From: Azadirachta indica
Taxonomy: Eukaryota > Streptophyta > Magnoliopsida > Sapindales > Meliaceae
Assembly (NCBI GenBank): GCA_022749755.1
Contig: CM040453.1
Coordinates: 9,384,102-9,448,101 of the forward strand
Direction: 5' to 3'
Length of the DNA: 64,000 bases
A program made the position numbers and the translations under genes. Numbering within the stretch: position 1 is the first letter of the stretch; each line of letters opens with the position of its first letter. This document shows positions 28,501 through 39,623 of the stretch, one piece after another. The notes under the pieces are model-generated. The model was not told the origin of the DNA, did not search any database, and saw nothing but the letters and a program-made list of their open reading frames with translations.

Positions 28501-31130
28501 TTCGTCGTCATGAACAATTGTTTCGCCGCAAGGAAAAAATTTTCTGTCATAATGAATAATGTTCAGTAAGCCGCATTGAAGTACATTATCAGCCATGTTG
28601 ATGATGTTTTTCACGCTTAATGAAGAGATTTTGGATCGTTTGTCCGACGATTTTCCAGACGTAATAAATATTCTTCCGTCGTTACGAAGAAATCTTCGTC
28701 CTGATGAACAATGTGCTTCGTCGTGATGAACAATTGTTTTTCGCCGCAAGGAAAAAATCTTCTGTCATAATGAATAATTGTTCATAAAGCCGCATTGAAG
28801 ACAGTATCAGCCATGTTGATGATGGTTTTCACGCGCAATGAAGAGATTTTGGGGGGATCGTTTGTCGAGATGTTTTCATACAGTAATAAAAGATTCTTGC
28901 AGTCGTTAGGAAGAAATATTTCGGTCCGTGAATGAATAAGTGTTTCCGGCGAAGTGATGAACAAGTGGTTAAGGCCCGCAAGAGAGAAAAAATGATTTTG
29001 TCATAATGTAATAAATGTGTTTCTTAAGGCGCATTTTGAAGTACATTATCACCAATGTTGATGATGTTTTCACCGTAATGAAGAGACTGAGTTGGAACTG
29101 TTTGTCGAGATTTTTCAGACGTAATAAATATTCATGCCGGCGTTACGAAGAAATCTTTTCGTCGTGATGAAATAATTGTTTCGTCCGACGTAGGAACATT
29201 GTTTCGCCGGAAGGAAAAAATGCTTCTGTCAGAAATGAATAAATGTGTTCAGTAAGCCGCATTGAAGACATTATCAGCCATGTATGATGAGGTTTTCCCA
29301 CAGCTTAATGAAGAAGATTTTGGATCGTTTTGTCGAGTATTTTCAGACGTAATAAAAAATATTCTTTTTTTTCCGTCGGGCTACGAAGAAATCTTTCGTC
29401 GTGATGAAATAATTGTTTCGTTGTCATGAACAATTGTTTCGCCGCAAGGAAAAAATCATCTGTCATAATGAATAATTGTTCAGTAACCGCATTGAAGACA
29501 TGTATCAGCCAGGTTGATGATGTTTTCACGCTTAAGGAAGAGATTTTGGATCGTATGTCGAGATTTTCAGACGATAATAAAGTATTCTTTTCCGTCGTTA
29601 GGAAGAAATCATTCGTCGTGATGAAACAATTGTTTCGTCGCATGAACAATTGTTTTTCGCCGCAAGGAAAAAATCTTCTGTCATAATGACTAAATGTTCA
29701 ATAATCCTATTGAAGAAACATTATCAGCCATGTTGATGATGTGATTCACGCGTTAATGAAGAGTTTTTTAGATCGTTTGTCGAGATTTTCCAGACGTAAT
29801 AAATTGTTCTTATTTCCAGACCGCTAAAGGTAGAAATTTTTCGTCGTGAGATGAACAACTGTTTTGGTTGGCCGATGAACAAGTTGTATCGCCGCCAGGA
29901 AAAAATCATCTGTCCTAATGGATAATTTGTTCAGTTAGCCGCATTGAAGGACCTGTATCTAGCCATGCAGATGATTGTTAGTCAACGCTGAAGGAAGTAG
30001 ATTTTGTATCGTTGGTCCGATATTAGGGGTTTTCCAGCCGTGATAAATCGTCTTCAAAGTCGGCTACGAAGAAATCTTTCGTCGTGATGAATAATTGTTT
30101 TCGGGGGGGGTTTGTTCATTGAAAACAATTGTGTCGCCGCAAAGGTAAAAATCTTCTGTCAATATGAATAATTGTTCACAAGCCGCAGTGTAACACATTG
30201 AGGTGCAGCCATGTGACGATTGTTTTGTCCCAACGCGTAAATGATGAGATGTTGGGGTTCGGTTTTGTCGATATGTTTTGCAGACCGTAAGTAAAGATTG
30301 CGGGCGTCGCCACGAAAAAATCTTTCGCGTGATGAAGAATTTAGTTTCGTTGTCATGAACAATTGGTGTCGCCGCAAGGAACAAAATATTCCTGTCATAA
30401 TTAATAATTGTTCCAGTAAGCCGCAGTGCAGACCTGTAGCAGCCATGCGGATGATGTTTTTCATGCTAACATGAAAGAGATTTTGGAGGGTTTGTCGATA
30501 TTTTTCATGACGTAATAAGTTATTTCCGTGTCTCCGTCGCTGACGAAGAAATTTTTCGGGCGGGATGAATACTGGTGTTTTCGTTGTCATGAACAATTGT
30601 GTTGCGCCGCATAGGAAACAATCTTCGGTCCATAATGAATAAATTGTTCAATAAAGCCGGATTGATGAACATTTTCAGCCATGGTGATGATTGGGTTCCC
30701 ACGCTTAATGAAGAGATTATGTGATGCGGTTGGTCGAGATCTTTTTCAAGACGGAAGATAATAGTCAGGTGGGGTGGGGTGGGGGGAGTCGCGCGTCATT
30801 ACGAAGAAATCTTGTTCAGTCGTGATGAATAACTGTTACGGTGTCATGGACAATTGTTTCTCGCCTGCACGGTAAAAAGCTTCTGTCCTAATGAATAATT
30901 GTTCAGTAAAGCCGCATTGAAGACTTTATCAGCCATGCTGAGGATGTTTTTCACGCGTATGAACGATTTTGGATCGGAGTTGGCCGAGTTTTCAGAACGT
31001 AATAAAATAATGCTTCAATCGCTAACGAAGAAATCTTTCGTCGTGATGATTAATTGTTCGGTGTCATGTAACAATTGTGTTCGCCGAAAAAATCTTCTTT
31101 CATAAATAATAATTGTCAGCTAGCCGCATT
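25590..31130 (+). repeat. Corrupted, insertion-rich satellite segment (probable raw-read sequence)
   Basis: Monomers remain recognisable throughout but are peppered with single-base insertions and fewer deletions and substitutions. Spacing of the GAAGACATTATC anchor (or its damaged form) between 28145 and 30919 runs roughly 216, 217, 219, 241, 226, 230, 218, 234, 244, 238, 236, 255, then returns to 212 at 31131. The excess length comes from scattered inserted bases and G-runs (27372-27380, 28852-28857, 30103-30110, 30768-30787). Corruption starts around 25.6 kb, eases at 26.2-26.8 kb, then worsens to about 31.1 kb and stops within one monomer. Insertion-dominated noise is the known error profile of uncorrected single-molecule (PacBio CLR-type) reads, whereas natural decay gives mostly substitutions. 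I infer an unpolished patch, and no gene is hidden in it. Confidence 0.8.
30768..30787 (+). other. G-run cluster of quadruplex-like form in the corrupted segment
   Basis: The sequence reads GGTGGGGTGGGGTGGGGGGA, which fits the general pattern of four G-runs with one-base loops. It sits where other monomers have AATAAATATTCTTCCGTCG. It occurs once, inside the most error-rich monomers, so it is more likely a read artefact than a real element. Confidence 0.5.
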
Positions 31131-31445
31131 GAAGACATTATCAGCCATGTTGATGATGTTTTCACGCTTAATGAAGAGATTTTGGATCGTTTGTCGAGAT
31201 TTTCAGACGTAATAAATATTCTTCCGTCGTTAGGAAGAAATCTTTCGTCGTGATGAACAATTGTTTCGTCGTCATGAACAATTGTTTCGCCGCAAGGAAA
31301 AAATCTTCTGTCATAATGAATAATTGTTCAGTAAGCCGCATTGAAGACATTATCAGCCATGTTGATGATGTTTTCACGCTTAATGAAGAGATTTTGGATC
31401 GTTTGTCGAGATTTTCAGACGTAATAAATATTCTTCCGTCGTTAC

Positions 31446-31657
31446 GAAGAAATCTTTCGTCGTGATGAACAATTGTTTCGTTGTCATGAACAATTGTTTC
31501 GCCGCAAGGAAAAAATCTTCTGTCATAATGAATAATTGTTCAGTAAGCCGCATTGAAGACATTATCAGCCATGTTGATGATGTTTTCACGCTTAATGAAG
31601 AGATTTTGGATCGTTTGTCGAGATTTTCAGACGTAATAAATATTCTTCCGTCGTTAC
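31446..31657 (+). repeat. Reference monomer with ten 21-bp-class sub-units
   Basis: This is a clean monomer, phased from GAAGAAATCTTTCG. Sub-units lie at 31446-31466, 31467-31487, 31488-31508, 31509-31529, 31530-31554 (25 bp), 31555-31575, 31576-31596, 31597-31617, 31618-31638 and 31639-31657 (19 bp). Eight are exactly 21 bp. Sub-units 1-4 are close relatives: GAA, two or three A-rich bases, ATCTT or AATTGTT, then TCGTCG, TCGCCG or TCTGTC. Sub-units 6-9 are more diverged but keep GAA/GAT plus a T-rich core at the same offset. Translated from each GAA they read EEIFRRD, EQLFRRH, EQLFRRK, EKIFCHN, then EDIISHV, DDVFTLN, EEILDRL, SRFSDVI. Inference: the 212-bp unit arose by amplification of a 21-bp repeat, followed by divergence and later amplification of the ten-unit block. 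Confidence 0.85.
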
Positions 31658-31677
31658 GAAGAAATCTTTCGTCGTGA
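31462..31677 (+). other. Representative recurrent 71-codon ORF, not called as a gene
   Basis: Nearly every monomer carries such an ORF starting GTG-ATG-AAC and ending TCG-TCG-TGA. The stop overlaps the next copy's GTGATG start by four bases (GTGA), so the ORFs form a chain through the array. The product would contain an acidic amphipathic stretch (RIEDIISHVDDVFTLNEE, then ILDRLSRFSDVINILPSL). Against coding: the reverse strand is open over similar lengths in every copy, the frame shifts by two bases per monomer, variants do not favour silent positions in any obvious way, and no promoter or ribosome-binding site stands out. I regard it as a by-product of a stop-poor repeat, possibly a relic of an ancestral coding repeat. 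Confidence 0.75.
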
Positions 31678-34600
31678 TGAACAATTGTTTCGTCGTCATG
31701 AACAATTGTTTCGCCGCAAGGAAAAAATCTTCTGTCATAATGAATAATTGTTCAGTAAGCCGCATTGAAGACATTATCAGCCATGTTGATGATGTTTTCA
31801 CGCTTAATGAAGAGATTTTGGATCGTTTGTCGAGATTTTCAGACGTAATAAATATTCTTCCGTCGTTAGGAAGAAATCTTTCGTCGTGATGAACAATTGT
31901 TTCGTCGTCATGAACAATTGTTTCGCCGCAAGGAAAAAATCTTCTGTCATAATGAATAATTGTTCAGTAAGCCGCATTGAAGACATTATCAGCCATGTTG
32001 ATGATGTTTTCACGCTTAATGAAGAGATTTTGGATCGTTTGTCGAGATTTTCAGACGTAATAAATATTCTTCCGTCGTTAGGAAGAAATCTTTCGTCGTG
32101 ATGAACAATTGCTTCGTCGTGATGAACAATTGTTTCGCCGCAAGGAAAAAATCTTCTGTCATAATGAATAATTGTTCAGTAAGCCGCATTGAAGACATTA
32201 TCAGCCATGTTGATGATGTTTTCACGCTTAATGAAGAGATTTTGGATCGTTTGTCGAGATTTTCAGACGTAATAAATATTCTTCCGTCGTTACGAAGAAA
32301 TCTTTCGTCGTGATGAACAATTGTTTCGTCGTCATGAACAATTGTTTCGCCGCAAGGAAAAAATCTTCTGTCATAATGAATAATTGTTCAGTAAGCCGCA
32401 TTGAAGACATTATCAGCCATGTTGATGATGTTTTCACGCTTAATGAAGAGATTTTGGATCGTTTGTCGAGATTTTCAGACGTAATAAATATTCTTCCGTC
32501 GTTACGAAGAAATCTTTCGTCGTGATGAACAATTGTTTCGTTGTCATGAACAATTGTTTCGCCGCAAGGAAAAAATCTTCTGTCATAATGAATAATTGTT
32601 CAGTAAGCCGCATTGAAGACATTATCAGCCATGTTGATGATGTTTTCACGCTTAATGAAGAGATTTTGGATCGTTTGTCGAGATTTTCAGACGTAATAAA
32701 TATTCTTCCGTCGTTAGGAAGAAATCTTTCGTCGTGATGAACAATTGTTTCGTCGTCATGAACAATTGTTTCGCCGCAAGGAAAAAATCTTCTGTCATAA
32801 TGAATAATTGTTCAGTAAGCCGCATTGAAGACATTATCAGCCATGTTGATGATGTTTTCACGCTTAATGAAGAGATTTTGGATCGTTTGTCGAGATTTTC
32901 AGACGTAATAAATATTCTTCCGTCGTTACGAAGAAATCTTTCGTCGTGATGAACAATTGTTTCGTTGTCATGAACAATTGTTTCGCCGCAAGGAAAAAAT
33001 CTTCTGTCATAATGAATAATTGTTCAGTAAGCCGCATTGAAGACATTATCAGCCATGTTGATGATGTTTTCACGCTTAATGAAGAGATTTTGGATCGTTT
33101 GTCGAGATTTTCAGACGTAATAAATATTCTTCCGTCGTTAGGAAGAAATCTTTCGTCGTGATGAACAATTGTTTCGTCGTCATGAACAATTGTTTCGCCG
33201 CAAGGAAAAAATCTTCTGTCATAATGAATAATTGTTCAGTAAGCCGCATTGAAGACATTATCAGCCATGTTGATGATGTTTTCACGCTTAATGAAGAGAT
33301 TTTGGATCGTTTGTCGAGATTTTCAGACGTAATAAATATTCTTCCGTCGCTACGAAGAAATCTTTCGTCGTGATGAATAATTGTTTCGTTGTCATGAACA
33401 ATTGTTTCGCCGCAAGGAAAAAATCTTCTGTCATAATGAATAATTGTTCAGTAAGCCGCATTGAAGACATTATCAGCCATGTTGATGATGTTTTCACGCT
33501 TAATGAAGAGATTTTGGATCGTTTGTCGAGATTTTCAGACGTAATAAATATTCTTCCGTCGTTAGGAAGAAATCTTTCGTCGTGATGAACAATTGTTTCG
33601 TCGTCATGAACAATTGTTTCGCCGCAAGGAAAAAATCTTCTGTCATAATGAATAATTGTTCAGTAAGCCGCATTGAAGACATTATCAGCCATGTTGATGA
33701 TGTTTTCACGCTTAATGAAGAGATTTTGGATCGTTTGTCGAGATTTTCAGACGTAATAAATATTCTTCCGTCGTTAGGAAGAAATCTTTCGTCGTGATGA
33801 ATAATTGTTTCGTTGTCATGAACAATTGTTTCGCCGCAAGGAAAAAATCTTCTGTCATAATGAATAATTGTTCAGTAAGCCGCATTGAAGACATTATCAG
33901 CCATGTTGATGATGTTTTCACGCTTAATGAAGAGATTTTGGATCGTTTGTCGAGATTTTCAGACGTAATAAATATTCTTCCGTCGTTAGGAAGAAATCTT
34001 TCGTCGTGATGAACAATTGTTTCGTCGTCATGAACAATTGTTTCGCCGCAAGGAAAAAATCTTCTGTCATAATGAATAATTGTTCAGTAAGCCGCATTGA
34101 AGACATTATCAGCCATGTTGATGATGTTTTCACGCTTAATGAAGAGATTTTGGATCGTTTGTCGAGATTTTCAGACGTAATAAATATTCTTCCGTCGCTA
34201 CGAAGAAATCTTTCGTCGTGATGAATAATTGTTTCGTTGTCATGAACAATTGTTTCGCCGCAAGGAAAAAATCTTCTGTCATAATGAATAATTGTTCAGT
34301 AAGCCGCATTGAAGACATTATCAGCCATGTTGATGATGTTTTCACGCTTAATGAAGAGATTTTGGATCGTTTGTCGAGATTTTCAGACGTAATAAATATT
34401 CTTCCGTCGTTAGGAAGAAATCTTTCGTCGTGATGAACAATTGTTTCGTCGTCATGAACAATTGTTTCGCCGCAAGGAAAAAATCTTCTGTCATAATGAA
34501 TAATTGTTCAGTAAGCCGCATTGAAGACATTATCAGCCATGTTGATGATGTTTTCACGCTTAATGAAGAGATTTTGGATCGTTTGTCGAGATTTTCAGAC

Positions 34601-35913
34601 GTAATAAATATTCTTCCGTCGTTAGGAAGAAATCTTTCGTCGTGATGAACAATTGTTTCGTCGTCATGAACAATTGTTTCGCCGCAAGGAAAAAATCTTC
34701 TGTCATAATGAATAATTGTTCAGTAAGCCGCATTGAAGACATTATCAGCCATGTTGATGATGTTTTCACGCTTAATGAAGAGATTTTGGATCGTTTGTCG
34801 AGATTTTCAGACGTAATAAATATTCTTCCGTCGTTAGGAAGAAATCTTTCGTCGTGATGAATAATTGTTTCGTTGTCATGAACAATTGTTTCGCCGCAAG
34901 GAAAAAATCTTCTGTCATAATGAATAATTGTTCAGTAAGCCGCATTGAAGACATTATCAGCCATGTTGATGATGTTTTCACGCTTAATGAAGAGATTTTG
35001 GATCGTTTGTCGAGATTTTCAGACGTAATAAATATTCTTCCGTCGTTAGGAAGAAATCTTTCGTCGTGATGAATAATTGTTTCGTTGTCATGAACAATTG
35101 TTTCGCCGCAAGGAAAAAATCTTCTGTCATAATGAATAATTGTTCAGTAAGCCGCATTGAAGACATTATCAGCCATGTTGATGATGTTTTCACGCTTAAT
35201 GAAGAGATTTTGGATCGTTTGTCGAGATTTTCAGACGTAATAAATATTCTTCCGTCGTTAGGAAGAAATCTTTCGTCGTGATGAACAATTGTTTCGTCGT
35301 CATGAACAATTGTTTCGCCGCAAGGAAAAAATCTTCTGTCATAATGAATAATTGTTCAGTAAGCCGCATTGAAGACATTATCAGCCATGTTGATGATGTT
35401 TTCACGCTTAATGAAGAGATTTTGGATCGTTTGTCGAGATTTTCAGACGTAATAAATATTCTTCCGTCGTTAGGAAGAAATCTTTCGTCGTGATGAATAA
35501 TTGTTTCGTTGTCATGAACAATTGTTTCGCCGCAAGGAAAAAATCTTCTGTCATAATGAATAATTGTTCAGTAAGCCGCATTGAAGACATTATCAGCCAT
35601 GTTGATGATGTTTTCACACTTAATGAAGAGATTTTGGATCGTTTGTCGAGATTTTCAGACGTAATAAATATTCTTCCGTCGCTACGAAGAAATCTTCCGT
35701 CGTGATGAATAATTGTTTCGTTGTCATGAACAATTGTTTCGCCGCAAGGAAAAAATCTTCTGTCATAATGAATAATTGTTCAGTAAGCCGCATTGAAGAC
35801 ATTATCAGCCATGTTGATGATGTTTTCACGCTTAATGAAGAGATTTTGGATCGTTTGTCGAGATTTTCAGACGTAATAAATATTCTTCCGTCGTTAGGAA
35901 GAAATCTTTCGTC

Positions 35914-36198
35914 GTGATGAACAATTGTTTCGTCGTCATGAACAATTGTTTCGCCGCAAGGAAAAAATCTTCTGTCATAATGAATAATTGTTCAGTAAGC
36001 CGCATTGAAGACATTATCAGCCATGTTGATGATGTTTTCACGCTTAATGAAGAGATTTTGGATCGTTTGTCGAGATTTTCAGACGTAATAAATATTCTTC
36101 CGTCGTACGAAGAAATCTTTCGTCGTGATGAACAATTGTTTCGTTGTCATGAACAATTGTTTCGCCGCAAGGAAAAAATCTTCTGTCATAATGAATAA
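35914..36198 (+). other. Junction-deletion variant joining both heptad blocks in one frame
   Basis: Loss of one base at the junction (CCGTCGTACGAAG instead of CCGTCGTTACGAAG, near 36106) fuses the frame reading EDIISHV, DDVFTLN, EEILDRL to the frame reading EEIFRRD, EQLFRCH, EQLFRRK, EKIFCHN, giving 94 codons that end at GAATAA. The same happens at 44963-45247, 57408-57680, 57819-58103 and 59684-59968. The fused reading is a nearly continuous heptad series, which supports a 210-bp (70-codon, ten-heptad) ancestor. Expression is not supported. Confidence 0.6.
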
Positions 36199-37820
36199 TT
36201 GTTCAGTAAGCCGCATTGAAGACATTATCAGCCATGTTGATGATGTTTTCACGCTTAATGAAGAGATTTTGGATCGTTTGTCGAGATTTTCAGACGTAAT
36301 AAATATTCTTCCGTCGTTAGGAAGAAATCTTTCGTCGTGATGAACAATTGTTTCGTCGTCATGAACAATTGTTTCGCCGCAAGGAAAAAATCTTCTGTCA
36401 TAATGAATAATTGTTCAGTAAGCCGCATTGAAGACATTATCAGCCATGTTGATGATGTTTTCACGCTTAATGAAGAGATTTTGGATCGTTTGTCGAGATT
36501 TTCAGACGTAATAAATATTCTTCCGTCGTTAGGAAGAAATCTTTCGTCGTGATGAACAATTGTTTCGTCGTCATGAACAATTGTTTCGCCGCAAGGAAAA
36601 AATCTTCTGTCATAATGAATAATTGTTCAGTAAGCCGCATTGAAGACATTATCAGCCATGTTGATGATGTTTTCACGCTTAATGAAGAGATTTTGGATCG
36701 TTTGTCGAGATTTTCAGACGTAATAAATATTCTTCCGTCGTTACGAAGAAATCTTTCGTCGTGATGAACAATTGTTTCGTTGTCATGAACAATTGTTTCG
36801 CCGCAAGGAAAAAATCTTCTGTCATAATGAATAATTGTTCAGTAAGCCGCATTGAAGACATTATCAGCCATGTTGATGATGTTTTCACGCTTAATGAAGA
36901 GATTTTGGATCGTTTGTCGAGATTTTCAGACGTAATAAATATTCTTCCGTCGTTAGGAAGAAATCTTTCGTCGTGATGAACAATTGTTTCGTCGTCATGA
37001 ACAATTGTTTCGCCGCAAGGAAAAAATCTTCTGTCATAATGAATAATTGTTCAGTAAGCCGCATTGAAGACATTATCAGCCATGTTGATGATGTTTTCAC
37101 GCTTAATGAAGAGATTTTGGATCGTTTGTCGAGATTTTCAGACGTAATAAATATTCTTCCGTCGTTAGGAAGAAATCTTTCGTCGTGATGAACAATTGTT
37201 TCGTCGTCATGAACAATTGTTTCGCCGCAAGGAAAAAATCTTCTGTCATAATGAATAATTGTTCAGTAAGCCGCATTGAAGACATTATCAGCCATGTTGA
37301 TGATGTTTTCACGCTTAATGAAGAGATTTTGGATCGTTTGTCGAGATTTTCAGACGTAATAAATATTCTTCCGTCGTTAGGAAGAAATCTTTCGTCGTGA
37401 TGAATAATTGTTTCGTCGTCATGAACAATTGTTTCGCCGCAAGGAAAAAATCTTCTGTCATAATGAATAATTGTTCAGTAAGCCGCATTGAAGACATTAT
37501 CAGCCATGTTGATGATGTTTTCACGCTTAATGAAGAGATTTTGGATCGTTTGTCGAGATTTTCAGACGTAATAAATATTCTTCCGTCGTTAGGAAGAAAT
37601 CTTTCGTCGTGATGAACAATTGTTTCGTCGTCATGAACAATTGTTTCGCCGCAAGGAAAAAATCTTCTGTCATAATGAATAAATGTTCAGTAAGCCGCAT
37701 TGAAGACATTATCAGCCATGTTGATGATGTTTTCACGCTTAATGAAGAGATTTTGGATCGTTTGTCGAGATTTTCAGACGTAATAAATATTCTTCCGTCG
37801 TTAGGAAGAAATCTTTCGTC

Positions 37821-38011
37821 GTGATGAACAATTGTTTCGCCGCAAGGAAAAAATCTTCTGTCATAATGAATAATTGTTCAGTAAGCCGCATTGAAGACAT
37901 TATCAGCCATGTTGATGATGTTTTCACGCTTAATGAAGAGATTTTGGATCGTTTGTCGAGATTTTCAGACGTAATAAATATTCTTCCGTCGCTACGAAGA
38001 AATCTTTCGTC
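37821..38011 (+). repeat. 191-bp short monomer (one sub-unit lost)
   Basis: After GTGATGAACAATTGTTTCG the sequence goes straight to CCGCAAGG, so one of the two GAACAATTGTTTCG sub-units is missing. The loss is exactly 21 bp. The preceding monomer carries the AATAAATGTTC variant at 37678, and the next junction is CTACG. Confidence 0.95.
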
Positions 38012-39623
38012 GTGATGAACAATTGTTTCGTTGTCATGAACAATTGTTTCGCCGCAAGGAAAAAATCTTCTGTCATAATGAATAATTGTTCAGTAAGCCG
38101 CATTGAAGACATTATCAGCCATGTTGATGATGTTTTCACGCTTAATGAAGAGATTTTGGATCGTTTGTCGAGATTTTCAGACGTAATAAATATTCTTCCG
38201 TCGTTAGGAAGAAATCTTTCGTCGTGATGAACAATTGTTTCGTCGTCATGAACAATTGTTTCGCCGCAAGGAAAAAATCTTCTGTCATAATGAATAATTG
38301 TTCAGTAAGCCGCATTGAAGACATTATCAGCCATGTTGATGATGTTTTCACGCTTAATGAAGAGATTTTGGATCGTTTGTCGAGATTTTCAGACGTAATA
38401 AATATTCTTCCGTCGTTAGGAAGAAATCTTTCGTCGTGATGAACAATTGTTTCGTCGTCATGAACAATTGTTTCGCCGCAAGGAAAAAATCTTCTGTCAT
38501 AATGAATAATTGTTCAGTAAGCCGCATTGAAGACATTATCAGCCATGTTGATGATGTTTTCACGCTTAATGAAGAGATTTTGGATCGTTTGTCGAGATTT
38601 TCAGACGTAATAAATATTCTTCCGTCGCTACGAAGAAATCTTTCGTCGTGATGAACAATTGTTTCGTTGTCATGAACAATTGTTTCGCCGCAAGGAAAAA
38701 ATCTTCTGTCATAATGAATAATTGTTCAGTAAGCCGCATTGAAGACATTATCAGCCATGTTGATGATGTTTTCACGCTTAATGAAGAGATTTTGGATCGT
38801 TTGTCGAGATTTTCAGACGTAATAAATATTCTTCCGTCGTTAGGAAGAAATCTTTCGTCGTGATGAACAATTGTTTCGTCGTCATGAACAATTGTTTCGC
38901 CGCAAGGAAAAAATCTTCTGTCATAATGAATAATTGTTCAGTAAGCCGCATTGAAGACATTATCAGCCATGTTGATGATGTTTTCACGCTTAATGAAGAG
39001 ATTTTGGATCGTTTGTCGAGATTTTCAGACGTAATAAATATTCTTCCGTCGTTAGGAAGAAATCTTTCGTCGTGATGAACAATTGTTTCGTCGTCATGAA
39101 CAATTGTTTCGCCGCAAGGAAAAAATCTTCTGTCATAATGAATAATTGTTCAGTAAGCCGCATTGAAGACATTATCAGCCATGTTGATGATGTTTTCACG
39201 CTTAATGAAGAGATTTTGGATCGTTTGTCGAGATTTTCAGACGTAATAAATATTCTTCCGTCGCTACGAAGAAATCTTTCGTCGTGATGAACAATTGTTT
39301 CGTTGTCATGAACAATTGTTTCGCCGCAAGGAAAAAATCTTCTGTCATAATGAATAATTGTTCAGTAAGCCGCATTGAAGACATTATCAGCCATGTTGAT
39401 GATGTTTTCACGCTTAATGAAGAGATTTTGGATCGTTTGTCGAGATTTTCAGACGTAATAAATATTCTTCCGTCGTTAGGAAGAAATCTTTCGTCGTGAT
39501 GAACAATTGTTTCGTCGTCATGAACAATTGTTTCGCCGCAAGGAAAAAATCTTCTGTCATAATGAATAATTGTTCAGTAAGCCGCATTGAAGACATTATC
39601 AGCCATGTTGATGATGTTTTCAC
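37930..39623 (+). repeat. Local higher-order repeat: three monomers, 636 bp
   Basis: Junction types run CTACG, TTAGG, TTAGG, CTACG, TTAGG, TTAGG, CTACG, TTAGG at 212-bp steps, with CTACG near 37990, 38627 and 39263. Each CTACG is followed by AACAATTGTTTCGTTGTCATG-type sequence (AAC with TTG), a combination less common than AAT with TTG. That linkage makes chance alternation unlikely. The pattern breaks at about 39.69 kb, where a TTACG junction appears. A period of three monomers indicates amplification of a trimer. Confidence 0.7.

Noticed and set aside
25590..31130. A diverged gene, transposon insertion or second satellite family in the degraded segment
   Set aside because: The standard monomer can be followed base by base through the whole segment. 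Extra bases are scattered singles or short G-runs, with no inserted block, terminal repeat or target-site duplication.
31640..31650. AATAAA in each monomer as a polyadenylation signal
   Set aside because: The hexamer in GTAATAAATATTC is present in most copies simply because the repeat contains it, and it is lost in the AATAAGTATTC variants. Nothing shows transcripts ending there.
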